Assembly (NCBI GenBank): GCA_036897625.1
Contig: JAYMTA010000064.1
Span: 1 to 47,678, forward strand
Reading direction: 5' to 3'
Source: Pelargonium cotyledonis
Taxonomy: Eukaryota; Streptophyta; Magnoliopsida; Geraniales; Geraniaceae
Length of the DNA stretch: 47,678 bases
Under the pieces are notes generated by a model that worked only from the letters and a program-made list of their open reading frames with translations, ran no database searches and was not told the DNA's origin. Positions 22,270 to 33,204 of this stretch are shown here, piece after piece; within the stretch, counting starts at the first letter, position 1, and each line of letters opens with the position of its first letter. Both the position numbers and the translations under genes were made by a program.

Positions 22270-22450
22270 CACGTTGGGAAAATATGAAGCGTAAACTACG
22301 AGTAGAGATTAATGACAACGAATGACATTTTTATGTTTTTTTATCATCACAGGATTTCATCACATTGGGAAAATATGAAGCGTAAACTATGTGTAAAAAG
22401 ATCAACGACTACGAATGAGATTTTTATGTTTTATTTTATCATCACAGGAT
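22270..22450 (+). repeat. 91-bp tandem duplication downstream of CCB3-like gene
   Basis: Two adjacent copies start CACGTTGGGAAAATATGAAG (22270) and CACATTGGGAAAATATGAAG (22361). Both continue through GCGTAAACTA to TTATCATCACAGGATTTCAT. There are few mismatches, so the duplication is fairly recent. It lies just beyond the stop and may fall in the 3' UTR. Confidence 0.85.
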
Positions 22451-22455
22451 TTCAT

Positions 22456-23086
22456 TCCATTAAAAAATAGTTGAACACTACCTAATTGTTTTCTATTCGT
22501 CTCAACTCGGCTGCCCAAAGGCCAAAACCAATATTCTTACTTGTAGAATTGGGTTGCATAAGACAGACTCCATTATGTTATGGGTCATGGCAAACGTGCA
22601 CATATTGTGCAGAATATCCACACCGTACCCTTTTTTAGTCAAGTTTCAGATAGAACTCCCACCTCGAACACCAGAAATACCAGTCTGGAACTCAAATTGT
22701 CAGCTCTAGCTTGAATGTACGTTACATGTCAATCCTTGCACAACAAAATCTCGATCCTCGCTGGAGCCATTCAACATTTTAATACAGTTTTGAAGAGACA
22801 CTTCCATACTGACGAAAATGGAGAATAATTAACAGTTATTGAACTTGTAGATCATAGGAAATGAAAATTTCTAATTTACTCATCATTACATTTAGATGAA
22901 AAATTCTACTTTACTCATCATACATTTAGGCAATATCAAGAGAAGGGCAACAAAGAGCTTCCATGAACACTAAACGAAATAAGAAAACCAAACATCCTAT
23001 TCATAGAGGTCATTACTTAATCAACCACAAAAAGAGCTCACAACTCCCATTCATTTCCACTCGTTACAATGTTGACATAACTCCAG
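22456..23086. other. Convergent spacer between CCB3-like and DRE2 genes
   Basis: No gene seen. It contains the 3' regions of both convergent genes and a relic of the AGAGCTGACAATTTGAGTTC-type hAT-like repeat, whose right end lies near 22686-22712. Confidence 0.45.
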
Positions 23087-23191
23087 CTAAAAGTCTGCTG
23101 CAAGAAAATTTCCAGATATTGCGACCTGCATGCAAAAAAATGCTCAGTATTACACGCTATCAAACATTCAAGTGTGTGTGTGTGTGTGTAT

Positions 23192-23225
<34 letters not shown>

Positions 23226-26200
23226 TCAGCAAAATAGTTAATAACCGAGACTCGTAGTCCAGTAAATTCAATTGGAACCGGCCAATAAAAAAATATGCAT
23301 CCAATAGGTTGAAGCAAATACGAGTGAATAAGTGATTCTCTCATATGACTAGGTTGAGTGAACTCTTTCATCGATACTCTTTCTCATATACATACATATA
23401 CACATAAACATATACATGTATATGTATTCTTTAACATATATATTTATATGTATATAACTATATATGTATAGAGAACGAACATCAGCCAAGAAGTTTTTGG
23501 CTTAAGCTTTAGCCGCGAATGAGGTTTACACCTCGCCCACAAATGTGTAGCTCAAAAAAGTTTGGGTGCCTTAAGCCTAAGCCCAAAAAGTTTAGCTCTT
23601 ATTTTTATTCTCACATGTACATATGCGTACATGTACATGTGTATAGAGAATAAGGAATCAAAGCCATGAGATTTTTGGCTTATGTTAAGGCAAACCAATC
23701 ATATCATGCCACAGCATTATATTACATTCATACAAAGCCCAATGTATTTGTGGATATGCTGATCGTTGGATCTGTGCCATTTTAATTATGTGTCATGACA
23801 TCATTGGTGTATATGTGTGTGTGTACATGTAGAGAGAGCTCTTTAAATTCTTTATGTACCTTCTCGCCAAGCTTAAAGGGAGGAAGACCCTTGTAGGGGC
23901 ATGTACTGCAGCGAAAAGCGTCTCCTAATCCACACTGCAAAGGAGTATCGCAAAATTTAAGCAAAAAAAAAACTCGCACAGATGATGCCAATGAACAATA
24001 ACAAAAAAGACAATCATTTATAACAGTGTGCACAAGCGTGTGTCTAGCAAGTACCAACTAAAACTAACAGTAATTGTGTTATGTAGTAAACAATGTCATA
24101 GTAGAAGGAACATACGCTGCCACAATTTGATTGAGGATTCTCCAGTTGATCCATAGTCAGGCCTAGCTTTTCTACTTTCTCCTCTTCCTCGGCCCTGCCA
24201 CAAGTGCAGTTTTTGCAAGCTTTCCTTGTTGGTCCAACCTCGCAATCACCAACTGCTCAAAACTTGTTACTCAATGCACAGCTCATAAATATATCAAAAA
24301 GCAGGAAGTGCACTTGAAAAACTTGGGGTGTTCAACAGGTTAAGATCGGCTCGGGGCCAGAATTGGGAAACTTTGAAGACTGGGACCGAACCAAAACGGT
24401 TCTATACCAGACCAGAACCAGGCTAATTAAAAAGGTTACTTTATAAAATAAAATTATATTTTATATATGAATTCTGATTTGAGCGAACTGGGTGAGGAAT
24501 AAACAGATTGTGCCAAAAGTAATAAAGAAATATATATCTATATTGTAAGAGAATAAAATATAAATAAAATAATAATAATAATAATAATTTTGGTCCGAAG
24601 AGGAATATGAACACCTATAAAACAAACAATAACACTGGGGCATTGTAGTGTTGTCTTACCAGGTGGCATTTGGGGCTTCTTCAAATCCTCTTCTGTTAAG
24701 AGACTATCTTCATCAATCAGATCATCATTAATTTGAACTTTGGGTAAACTTTTGACAGTCTTCTTGAGAGAAAAGGATGAACCAATCTTCCATGAAGGCT
24801 TCTTAGCTTTAATCTACAAGATAAAAGAAACAAATATATCACACCATAAGTAAAATGAAATCAGTAAAAAGGTAGGAAAAGGCGGTGAACCTTAGCGCAA
24901 TAATGAAGTTTTAGGGGTTGGCAGACCCATGACTCAACACGAATTTAAGCGGGTTTGGGTTAAACTCAATTGTGTTCGTGTCAAGTTCAAGTCGACCAAC
25001 CCAACCGTTTGGCCAAGATATAAATAAAACTTACCCCAAAAGATTGAACACCCTCAGATGGCTCTATCTGTAGAACTTGTACTTCGAGAAACCCAGCTAA
25101 CAATAATTTCCGCTCAAGAGCAGACGAGGCCTGCAATAAAACCATAATTAGATCCCAACAAGTGAAAACATAAAATTGACTCAATCACAAACTGCAGAAG
25201 GCATTACCTTGTCTGTTTCCCCATTAACATATTGACAATTCTGGACTAGGATTATTCCACCTGGCTTCAACGCCCTCGAGATTTCCTCGAACAAATTTTC
25301 ACTGAGAAATTCAAGTGATTTCCAGACAGTGATTACTATGTCTGTAGAAGATGACTCCACTGGCAACTGACCTAATTTAAGTCAACATAGAAAGAAGGTT
25401 ACTATAATAAGTAATAACAATATGACAAATTTGGGAATAATATTCCACAAAACATATTAGAATATATATACTCTAAGCAAAATTGAACACTCATTTAATT
25501 CAATACCACACAATTTAATGACTTGTACAGGAAATATCACACTAGAATTTTGCACAACAAAAATCTTAGACAAAGAAATTGATCAAGAATCACTTAGACA
25601 CTTATAATTAAACATGAAGAATGAGACAAAGAGGTAGTATATAATTAAAATTTATTAAATGCTAGCATTTCTACTATGAAAGAGTAGAGGATCGAAACTT
25701 CCAACAAAAATTCAAATAAATAAGAGTGAGAAATGTACTTAGAGAAGATGCTTGAGTGATAATAAGAGGGTCACACTGTTCGAGCCCTTCATTCTTAAAC
25801 TTCCTGATCACGTTTAAAACTGCACTGACAGGAAGAACTGCATCATCAGTGATCGCCAACACCTTATTCTGTACCACTACAGAGTCCTACAAAACATTAG
25901 GAGAAGACTTTAGTGAAGCAGCTCAGATCCTACCTTTGATATTTGATTTCACATTTAGAACATAATATCTCACCAAATAACAAAAATCATTGATTTACAA
26001 TAGCTTTATCTTAGTGGAATCAAAATAACACCGAAAATAAAAATCTGCAACATTTTGCATAAAATAACACCCAAAAGAACGAAGCTAAACAAATTAATGC
26101 TCATATCATATCACCAACAACATTTAAATAAATTAAAACTTCTAGGAAATCAAACTTTCAAGAGACCAACAGCCCAACACTAATTAACTATATTGACATT

Positions 26201-26971
26201 TAACAATGCCTTTTGTTGCCATTCCCAGATAAATGGTACATATCAATTCAGTATAACAAATCAAGCTGGACACTAGTTCTAAATTAGAATGATGCACGCA
26301 CACTCTCTCCTTCTAAAGGTACTTGTGTCTGATACGAATCAGACACTCTTCATATACATATCCCCCAGTTTTTTTAATGATTTTTTTAAGAGGGCATGTG
26401 TCATACATCTTACGTATCCCCCCATTTTTATCCAAAAATAAATAAATTGTTTGAATGATCCCCCTCTAAAATAAATAGTGGAGAATGAATTGATGAAACT
26501 TATAAGCAGAAAATATAAGTTATCATTTGTTATTACTGAAGTCCTCATCGTGTATAGTGCCTATGATATAATATAATTTGTGTGTGTCGTATATGTGTAG
26601 TGTCCACGGCCTCGTGCCTGTGTCTATGCACCATCGATTCTAATTAACCATTCAACCTCAAATTGTATAACAAATCAAGCTCAACATTGATTATTTCAAC
26701 TTATTTTTCAATGTGAATACTGATTAGTGATTCATTTGAATCCAAAATCGAATTCGAATCCTAATAGTTCAACAAATTTGCAGTAAAAACAATATCAAAT
26801 GCACAAAACTTTATTGTTGTTGAAAAATCTCACGCTGTAATATACAGATGCTCTAAACCAAAAATTGCATTCAGAAATTCATACGAGGTCTAAATAATTC
26901 TTATATCGATGCGATCTGAGGAAACAACAAGACGATAGCAATCAAATTAGATTAGAGGACTCGCTCACCAT
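23087..26971 (-). CDS. DRE2: Anamorsin/DRE2 homologue, cytosolic Fe-S cluster assembly
   Basis: Partner of the diflavin reductase TAH18/ATR3; passes electrons in the early cytosolic iron-sulfur assembly pathway. Exons in transcript order: 26971-26969, 25886-25739, 25371-25208, 25130-25035, 24813-24660, 24252-24116, 23934-23860, 23125-23087; 816 nt, 271 aa, matching the ~272 aa plant family size. The N-terminal half is the methyltransferase-like domain ([25 protein letters not shown]). A linker ([28 protein letters not shown]) follows. Both cluster motifs are intact: C-x8-C-x2-C-x-C ([15 protein letters not shown]) and C-x2-C-x7-C-x2-C ([15 protein letters not shown]). The C-terminus is GNFLAADF. 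The first exon contributes only the ATG, directly followed by the GTGAGC donor. Confidence 0.95.
23172..23225. repeat. Compound (GT)n-(GA)n microsatellite in last DRE2 intron
   Basis: (GT)9 at 23172-23189 is followed by a nearly perfect (GA)n to 23225. On the transcribed strand this reads CT-rich then CA-rich, and it lies 47-100 nt upstream of the acceptor of the 39-nt last exon, so it can add to the polypyrimidine tract. Palindromic ATACATGTATATG-type sequence lies further into the intron (about 23400-23470 and 23610-23645). Confidence 0.9.
24326..24616 (+). mobile_element. GGTGTTCA-ended non-autonomous element in DRE2 intron
   Basis: The ends are inverted: GGGTGTTCAAC at 24326 and ATGAACACCT ending at 24616. 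The interior has GGACCGAACCAAAACGGTTC and AGATTGTGCCAAAAGT, the latter shared with the element at 16087-16460. About 290 bp, non-coding. A target-site duplication was not found by eye. Confidence 0.65.
24905..25015. repeat. Short GGGTTTGGGTTAAACTC-type repeat fragment in DRE2 intron
   Basis: A fragment of the same GGGTTGGCA..GTGTTCGTGTC..CAACCCAACC family that occurs at 4005-4425 and 41045-41570. It occupies most of the intron next to exon 25130-25035. Confidence 0.45.
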
Positions 26972-27093
26972 CCCTATCGGATTTCGGAGAACAGCTTCTC
27001 AAACCCTAGACCGTCCTTCGATGGCTTCTGGAAATCGCGATTCGCGTAGAGCTTGAATTGAACGCAACGAAATGAGGATTTGCTTGTCGCTTC

Positions 27094-27139
<46 letters not shown>

Positions 27140-27260
27140 AAGCTCGCGAGTCGCAGAATCGGGTAGTTGAGTGCGTCGACTCGGGAAGGGTTTTGGGGTT
27201 TACAAATTGAGTCACGACTCGCGACGGTTATGATCTGTTGTGTGACGGTGCATATAAAAC
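26972..27260 (-). promoter_or_regulatory. DRE2 leader and proximal promoter with (GA)n tract
   Basis: The sequence upstream of the lone-ATG exon holds a long (CT)n run on the plus strand (27095-27137), that is (GA)n in the sense orientation, typical of plant 5' UTRs and core promoters. TTTTATATGC on the minus strand (about 27251-27260) is a candidate TATA box; this would put the (GA)n in the 5' UTR. TATA placement is inference. Confidence 0.55.
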
Positions 27261-27889
27261 AAATCAGAACGGTGACGTGGCCAATTTGTATGCGTTTTGT
27301 GATGTTCATCAACATTCAACAATACAAAGTTTGATAATTGAGAGTATAATGAATTCAACACAAATTACAATCATGTTTACGTGTCATGTTACAACATATA
27401 TTGTTAACTCTAGATCTAAATAATCGAGTAATCTTTATTATGCTATTAGAATAGTTGAAGTGTCACGCTTTCTAGCAAAAACGTGACTTTCAAGGTTAAT
27501 AACTAGATTACAAAAATGTGATTAAAAAAACAAACATCTTATTTTGTATAGCTCCACCTAAGAATATCGTGTGACATGTTCCTCGTCATTTTTCAAATAA
27601 TAAACCTAAAATCACCCCCACAAACTAAAAAGTAAAAAACAAGGTCTTAAATCATTTGTAAAAAAAACAGGGTCCATTCATGCACAAAGTGCAAGAAAAT
27701 CATGAAAACTTGGAGACCATAGAAATACACTTTGCTTGGATTCAACATCTAAACAAACAGCATTTTCCATATAAACTCGAAAACGTCATTTGTATACTCA
27801 ACTGTATGCCGGCATCTGCAAAGACATTATCACTACGACTTCAAAATCACAAGAAAACAATCTTACCATTACATCCCGACTCACCCTTG
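27260..27889. other. Spacer: DRE2 upstream region and DUF177 gene 3' region
   Basis: Both neighbours are on the minus strand, so this holds the DRE2 promoter and the DUF177 3' UTR. No extra gene, repeat or RNA was recognised. Sequence is AT-rich. Confidence 0.5.
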
Positions 27890-29946
27890 CTATTTTTCAT
27901 AGATTTGCTTTTTCAAATTTTCAAAAGGACGATAAGTGCTTACTTCCTCTTCCTCTTCGTTTTCACAATCGCATTGTCTAATGTTGAGATTAGTTCCACA
28001 ATCGTAGCATACACCTTTGCACCCAGGATCGCATACCACATCGTACGTTTTTTCCAAATGCACCAAGTCTCGTATGTACTTTGAAATATCAATCTCTTCA
28101 TCTTCCAGAGGGAAATGCAGCCGGTCGTCCACATCAATTGTAGCTTCATCCTCAGCCTCTTTCTCGTTGTAAGATTTTAATTTGTCGTCCCCGTAGATGA
28201 CTCCCATGTCAATAAACTCGGATTCTTCAACAGGGTCCACAGTTAGTAGAAGTGTGAAGTTGATGAATACACTTTTTCCAGCAGGCTTAGAACACCTTCA
28301 AAATGCGGCAAAGTTAAATTCTAGAGCCGGACTAGATTTTTGTGAAAGCAACAGCGTAAAAAGTAATTTTATGCAGGAAGACGTTTTTCAGACAACTTAC
28401 ACGAAGAAAAATATAAAGGGAAGCACATGCAAAATCTCTGGGAAACGGAAAAATGACAATTTAATGCATTTCAAAAAGAGAAAAACTATTCTCTCTGTTT
28501 AAAAATAAGTGTCTTGGTTTATTTTATGAGAAAAATGAAAGAGAAGTTAGTTGATGTTATACATTTCCTCTTGAATCCCATGAACATGTGTGGTAACAAA
28601 TTGAATAAATATTCACCGACTTAAGGATATTAATGGTAATGCATGCATGACTAACTTCTTAAGAAGAAAACATGACACTTATTCTGGGATAGAGCGAGTT
28701 TTTTATTCACATTGCCCTAATTGAAAAAACAAGGGTGGCCAATACACGGGACTCTCACCATTGTGGAGGAGCATTTGCGTATGCGACTTTACCCTTGATT
28801 TTGCATAAAGATGGTTTATCAGGCCGTCGTGTAGAAAGTACCAAATGGAAGCTCATGTCAAACTAACACTTATTTTCTTTGGTTCGTTGCGTATAGTTCA
28901 AAATATTGCAAGCCTTATTTTTTATCGTGGGCCGTGCTCGGTTATTGTACAGGTTGAATTACACGACATGACACACTCAACATGTCTAAATAGATAGGTT
29001 TGGATTAACTAGAAACGATCCAATATATTTGACCCATCTAATTTCTATGGGTAATTTTTTTACATTACCCATCTAATTGAATGGGTTAGTTGGGTCAAGC
29101 GGGTTCGACACGATAACAAAACATGTTGGGTTAACTGACACAAACATGATTAAGATAAACCCAAACCCGCTAAAATTGGTGTTGTTTTCGTGTATGTATT
29201 CACATTGCGGTTATGAGAGACGTGAAGACATAAGTTCACATGCAACAACTGCAACTATGCTACTATACAAGTCAAATATAGTGCCAAATTTTAAGGAATA
29301 AATCACTCTTAATCATCTAAAAAGATACTAAGACACATGCAAGTAGTACTGGTGGAATAAGAATATAAGAACAATAAAATTACCTTTCGCAAAAAAGAGC
29401 GAGGACAGTTTTCAAGATGCCATCGAGCCTCAAGTTTTGATTCCCCCTCCTTGTGACTTCCATGGAGATCTGTACGGGCGTCCCATCTGGATAATCCTTC
29501 ACAGCTTTTGTGACACGTAATCCCATCACCGAAGCCTTGGATTTAGAGACATCGGTTGAAAGATCGCCTAACCCAAGTCTTTCCAAGGTTGTGCAGTACT
29601 CCAAATGCAAATTGGCAGGCTTTCTCTTGTAAATTATTGCTCCTTCCCATGGTGATTCCATATCTTCTATTTCTAAATCTCCTTGAATACCCCAATCAAA
29701 AGGTATTGTATGATCTTCGGTGACTGCTTCATAATCAGAGTTAATGCATTCTCTCAGAGTAGGCTTCAAACTGTTAAGAGTTTTATCTCCGTGAATCCTA
29801 TGGAAGCTTTTGGAGATACCCCGTTGATCTTTGCAAGAAAAGTTTGTGATAGGAAAAGCCGTTCCATAGGGTTTGAAAGTATACGCCTCGACTTGGTTAA
29901 AATGAGAGTAGGGAAGTTTGGGCAATGAGAGGAAAGTGAATGACAT
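27890..29946 (-). CDS. DUF177/YceD-family protein (large rRNA accumulation protein, probably plastid)
   Basis: Two coding exons, 29946-29384 and 28295-27890, total 969 nt, 322 aa. The family (bacterial YceD; plant DUF177 proteins) is linked to 23S rRNA accumulation and ribosome biogenesis. A Ser/Phe-rich N-terminus before about residue 50 fits organelle targeting. The conserved core includes GDLEIEDMESPWEG-type sequence, CERCSKPAGKS across the splice junction, FTLLLTVDPVEE, an acidic linker, FPLEDEEIDISKYIRDLV, and the terminal cysteine cluster CDPGCKGVCYDCGTNLNIRQ followed by CDC, a probable metal site. The acceptor at 28296-28297 was chosen because it restores CERCSKPAG in frame; a nearer AG would break the frame. 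The intron carries a Stowaway MITE and a second dispersed repeat. Confidence 0.9.
28487..28699. mobile_element. Stowaway/mariner-like MITE in DUF177 intron
   Basis: Starts TATTCTCTCTGTTTAAAAAT followed by AAGTGTCTTGG; ends AAACATGACACTTATTCTGG then GATAGAG, its inverse. The body shares GAGAAGTTAGTTGATGTT with the copy at 7062-7304. About 213 bp, non-coding. Confidence 0.75.
28905..29190. repeat. Dispersed GGGTTGACACGA-type repeat in DUF177 intron
   Basis: Contains GGGTCAAGCGGGTTCGACAC, ATGTTGGGTTAACTGACACA and matching AATTACACGACATGACACAC on the other side. It is related to the repeats at 4005-4425, 18850-19230 and 41045-41570. No ORF of interest. Confidence 0.5.
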
Positions 29947-30391
29947 TTCAATTCTTATATATGGACGAGGGATTTCTATGTGGTTGAGAGGAGTTGATGA
30001 GGTTTCCGGATTACCTTTTACCTAAACTACACAAGGTGGCAATTTTCGGGTACAGTGAACATTAGAACATAAGTAACTCGATTCCTTTATATAGGATACG
30101 TCAAGTAAAGACGTAAAGAAACTATAGAAGTCAAACTGAAACCGGATCCTGTAAAGATAATGGGTAATTGGGTTAGAGTTTAAACTTGAAGAAAATGAAT
30201 AGTATAAAACTACAACCTTAACAGTTAAAAAACAACTCATTAGTCGTTACTAAATATACTTTCAACATCTTGCTACAGCCTTAGCCCTTATCTGACATCA
30301 TAACCAGCTCAGACATCCAAAAGCACAAGCAATGAAAAAAGTGATGAAAACAGATTTGAAAGATTATTAATGCAAAACACACAAATCCTTG

Positions 30392-30603
30392 TAGGCATCT
30401 AGAGCTGGTATTTCGGTGTTTGGGCTCAGGTTGAAAGGAGGGCCTAAACATGAACCCTATCCGCAAGAGCTATGAGTTCATGTGACTGTCCGACCCGAAA
30501 AATTGATTGGGTCCACTTTGTGTGATCAAAACCCGCAAAAAAAATAGGTTTGAGTTTCAAATGCCGGAAGGTTTGGATCCAAATTGTCAGCTCTATAAGC
30601 ATC
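30392..30603. mobile_element. hAT-like MITE with 8-bp target-site duplication
   Basis: The element at 30400-30595 has inverted ends: TAGAGCTGGTATTTCGG and, inverted from the right, TAGAGCTGACAATTTGGATCC. It is bordered by TAGGCATC on the left (30392-30399) and TAAGCATC on the right (30596-30603), an 8-bp duplication with one mismatch. 8-bp duplications and TAGRGCTG-type ends indicate the hAT superfamily. 196 bp, no ORF. It lies inside the proposed DUF177 leader intron. Confidence 0.75.
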
Positions 30604-30879
30604 CCATGAAATAATGATACAAAATTTACCAATGGGCAGAGAAAACGTGTTTACTGAACCAAAGTGAACCCACCAATCTCTATTTGTCAATATTCATAAA
30701 AACCTATGAAGCTTTCAGGGAAAACAGAGAGAATTCCTTTCCATATACCAAATTACTATGGATTGCTTTTAAAATATATTTTGGGGTCAATTTAAAGGTT
30801 ATTGAAACATTCGTTTGACACCAATGAGACGGTTTAACGAAATTGAATGGAGTGGTAGTTTAAGCCCAATTCAATTCAT

Positions 30880-32045
30880 CGATACGATATCTTTCAATTT
30901 TGCAGTGGTGTCAACACAACAATTACTCCTAAAAACAACCAAGAATTCAACAAATACCCAATAGTCCAATTCACTCAACTAAACTGTTAAGTATTCACTA
31001 ATCTATGCATTTCTACTCAAACGGTTATATTTGACTCTCGAGGGCATTTTTACAAACACAATAGACTCAGTTTTGCAGGAATGATGCCACAACAATTGCT
31101 CTTCATAACAACAACAAAATAAACAAAACAGCATATACCCAATAGCCTAATGGACTCTACTCAAATGTGGAGCATCAAATTTTCAAGATAAAGCAGCTTA
31201 AAATGCAAAATTTGTAATTGAAAGTTTTGAATTTGAACTAAATAAGTTCACTAATCTATGCATTTATACCTAAACATTTACGCAAGCAACATTATGGGCT
31301 CAATTTCACTGGAATATCACCATAGTAACTGCTCTTAAGAACAACAGCAAATTAAACAAAACAAGATATACCCAAAAGCCTAATTGACTCAACTCAACTA
31401 TTGGAGCATCAAATTTCTCGAAATAAAGCAGCTATAATGCTAAATTGTGATTGAGAATTTAAAATGCCAAATACCCAATAGTCAAATTGACTGAACCAAA
31501 CTGATCACTAATCTATGCATTTGTACCAACATATTCACTCAAACAATTAAATTTGACACTCAGGCATTTTCACTAACACGTGGTGGGCTCAATTTCGCTG
31601 GAATGTCACCATAGCAATTGGTGTTCAGAACAACACATAATTAAACAAAACAGCTTATAACCAACAGCTCAATGGACTCAACTCAACCGTTGGAGCATCA
31701 AATTTTCCAAATAAAGCAGCTTTAAACGTGAAATTTGTGATTGAGAACTTGAAATGCCAAAGACAACAAGTTTCATATTCAAACTAACAAATACCCAATA
31801 GTCTGATTCACTCAAGCAAAACTGTTCACTAATCTATGCATTTGTACCTAAACATTTATTCAACAATTTAACTGACCCTCACAGGCATTTTTACAAACAC
31901 TTCAGGCCCAATTTCGATGGAATGTCACCGCAACAATTGCTCCTAAGACCAACAACAAACATATACTCGGCAGCATAATCGACTCGACTCAACAGTTGGA
32001 GCATCAAAATTTCCAAACACTACGAGTTTCAAATTCAAACCAAAC
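30880..32045. repeat. Imperfect tandem array in DUF177 leader intron
   Basis: The anchor CACTAATCTATGCATTT occurs at about 30997, 31249, 31506 and 31827. Accompanying words recur in the same order: ATACCCAATAG, GGGCTCAATTTC, AACAATTGCTC, GACTCAACTCAAC, GGAGCATCAAATTT and AAATAAAGCAGCT. There are about four to five units of 250-320 bp, all diverged. The array ends just before the leader exon at 32079. Confidence 0.85.
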
Positions 32046-32179
32046 AATATTAATAATAATTACTGTAACAAATCTTACACAGTGAATCGACGGAAGGCTG
32101 AGATGGAGGAGCTTCGGCGGCGGCGGGAAGATAGCGCGGTTGCGAGAGTGGGGAGGCTGGTCGCTTGATTAGATAGAAT

Positions 32180-33204
32180 TTTCTGTTTTCTTTTATTAGA
32201 AAAGATAAAATAAAATAAAAACGAAATTATTTATTTGTTTTCTATTTTTGAGAAAATATTCCATATTAGCACTTCAACTATTTATTTTGTTTCTAATGGT
32301 TACTAAATTGATTTATGTTGTTATCAAACTATTCGTATTGTTCTTACGTCACATCACCATTTTAAAGACAAAATCTGTAATTTTCGTTAACAATTTGACA
32401 TGGTAATTAGCTATATTAACGAACCAAACGACTATAAAGCAAAAATTTTAACTAAAGATTGGACAAAAATGAACTCATTCTCTCAATAATACAATTTTAT
32501 AAGTAAATTTAGTCGAGAAACATTTGAAATCAAATATGATACCAAATTGGAACAAAAATAAATTGGATACAATTCAAAACATTGTTCTTCCTTTTTAGCA
32601 TCGTACGTGCAAGAAGATCCTAGTAGAAATTTGGATTAAGAAATAACTAATTAGGAGCTTTGAATTGCCGATTTGTTTGCCAAAATTGTGGATTTATCTG
32701 ACTCAACTGTGAAATTTATTGATTCTATTTTGTGAGAATTGCTGGTACGTATAGACATGTTCGAGTTCAATTCATTGGCTCTAATTATTTAACTCATGTA
32801 AGAGCTACTAAATGGGGATTGATCCACCAAACATAGCTGTATTTGAAACTTTCGCGAGTTCAATTCGAATTCAAATTGTCGACTCTAATTGCCACAAACA
32901 CCCCTAAATCATCATTGAACCCGTGACGTGTTTGTGTTACTAACCAAATTGACAACCTCAATGGAAATAGAGAGCAAAACAGATGGTACCACAAAGTTCA
33001 ACTAAAAAGACAAGCTAATCTAATGTTTCACAATAGAGTTCAATTCTAGTCTTAATCTAAAAACAACCAAAAGATGATGATAATGTCAGCAACTACAGAT
33101 CAGAGGAACAAGAAAGACACACAATCAATACTGAAAGACAAACAAAGTTAAAACCCGATTCGAATCGTACCATCCAAAAACTTGAACTTCACTTCATTTC
33201 CCAA
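32180..33204. other. Spacer between DUF177 leader exon and DWF1 stop
   Basis: Should contain the DUF177 promoter (left) and the DWF1 3' UTR (right). It holds AT-rich sequence and a faint AAATTGTCGACTCTAATTGC hAT-like end near 32870. No gene seen. Confidence 0.5.

Larger units (their letters stand above)
29947..32170 (-). other. Probable 5' UTR of the DUF177 gene: leader exon, 2 kb intron, short second UTR exon
   Basis: A GC-rich island at about 32079-32170 has a consensus minus-strand donor (CACTGT|GTAAGATT at 32078) and no sense ATG. A minus-strand acceptor (TTGTGTAG|TTTAGG) lies at 30027-30028, 80 nt upstream of the DUF177 ATG. Splicing these gives a leader for the DUF177 gene, the only downstream gene on that strand. 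AT-rich sequence with TATA-like words lies upstream of 32180. A 21-codon plus-strand ORF inside the island (from about 32104) is probably chance. This is an inference from sequence signals. Confidence 0.5.

Noticed and set aside
23385-23650. Palindromic TACATGTATATG-type blocks considered as an RNA gene or regulatory hairpin
   Set aside because: They look like decayed AT/CATG simple sequence inside a DRE2 intron; no conserved RNA fold was recognised.
32104-32169. 21-codon plus-strand ORF in the GC-rich island
   Set aside because: Too short and arginine-rich from GGC/CGG repetition; a minus-strand leader exon explains the island better.
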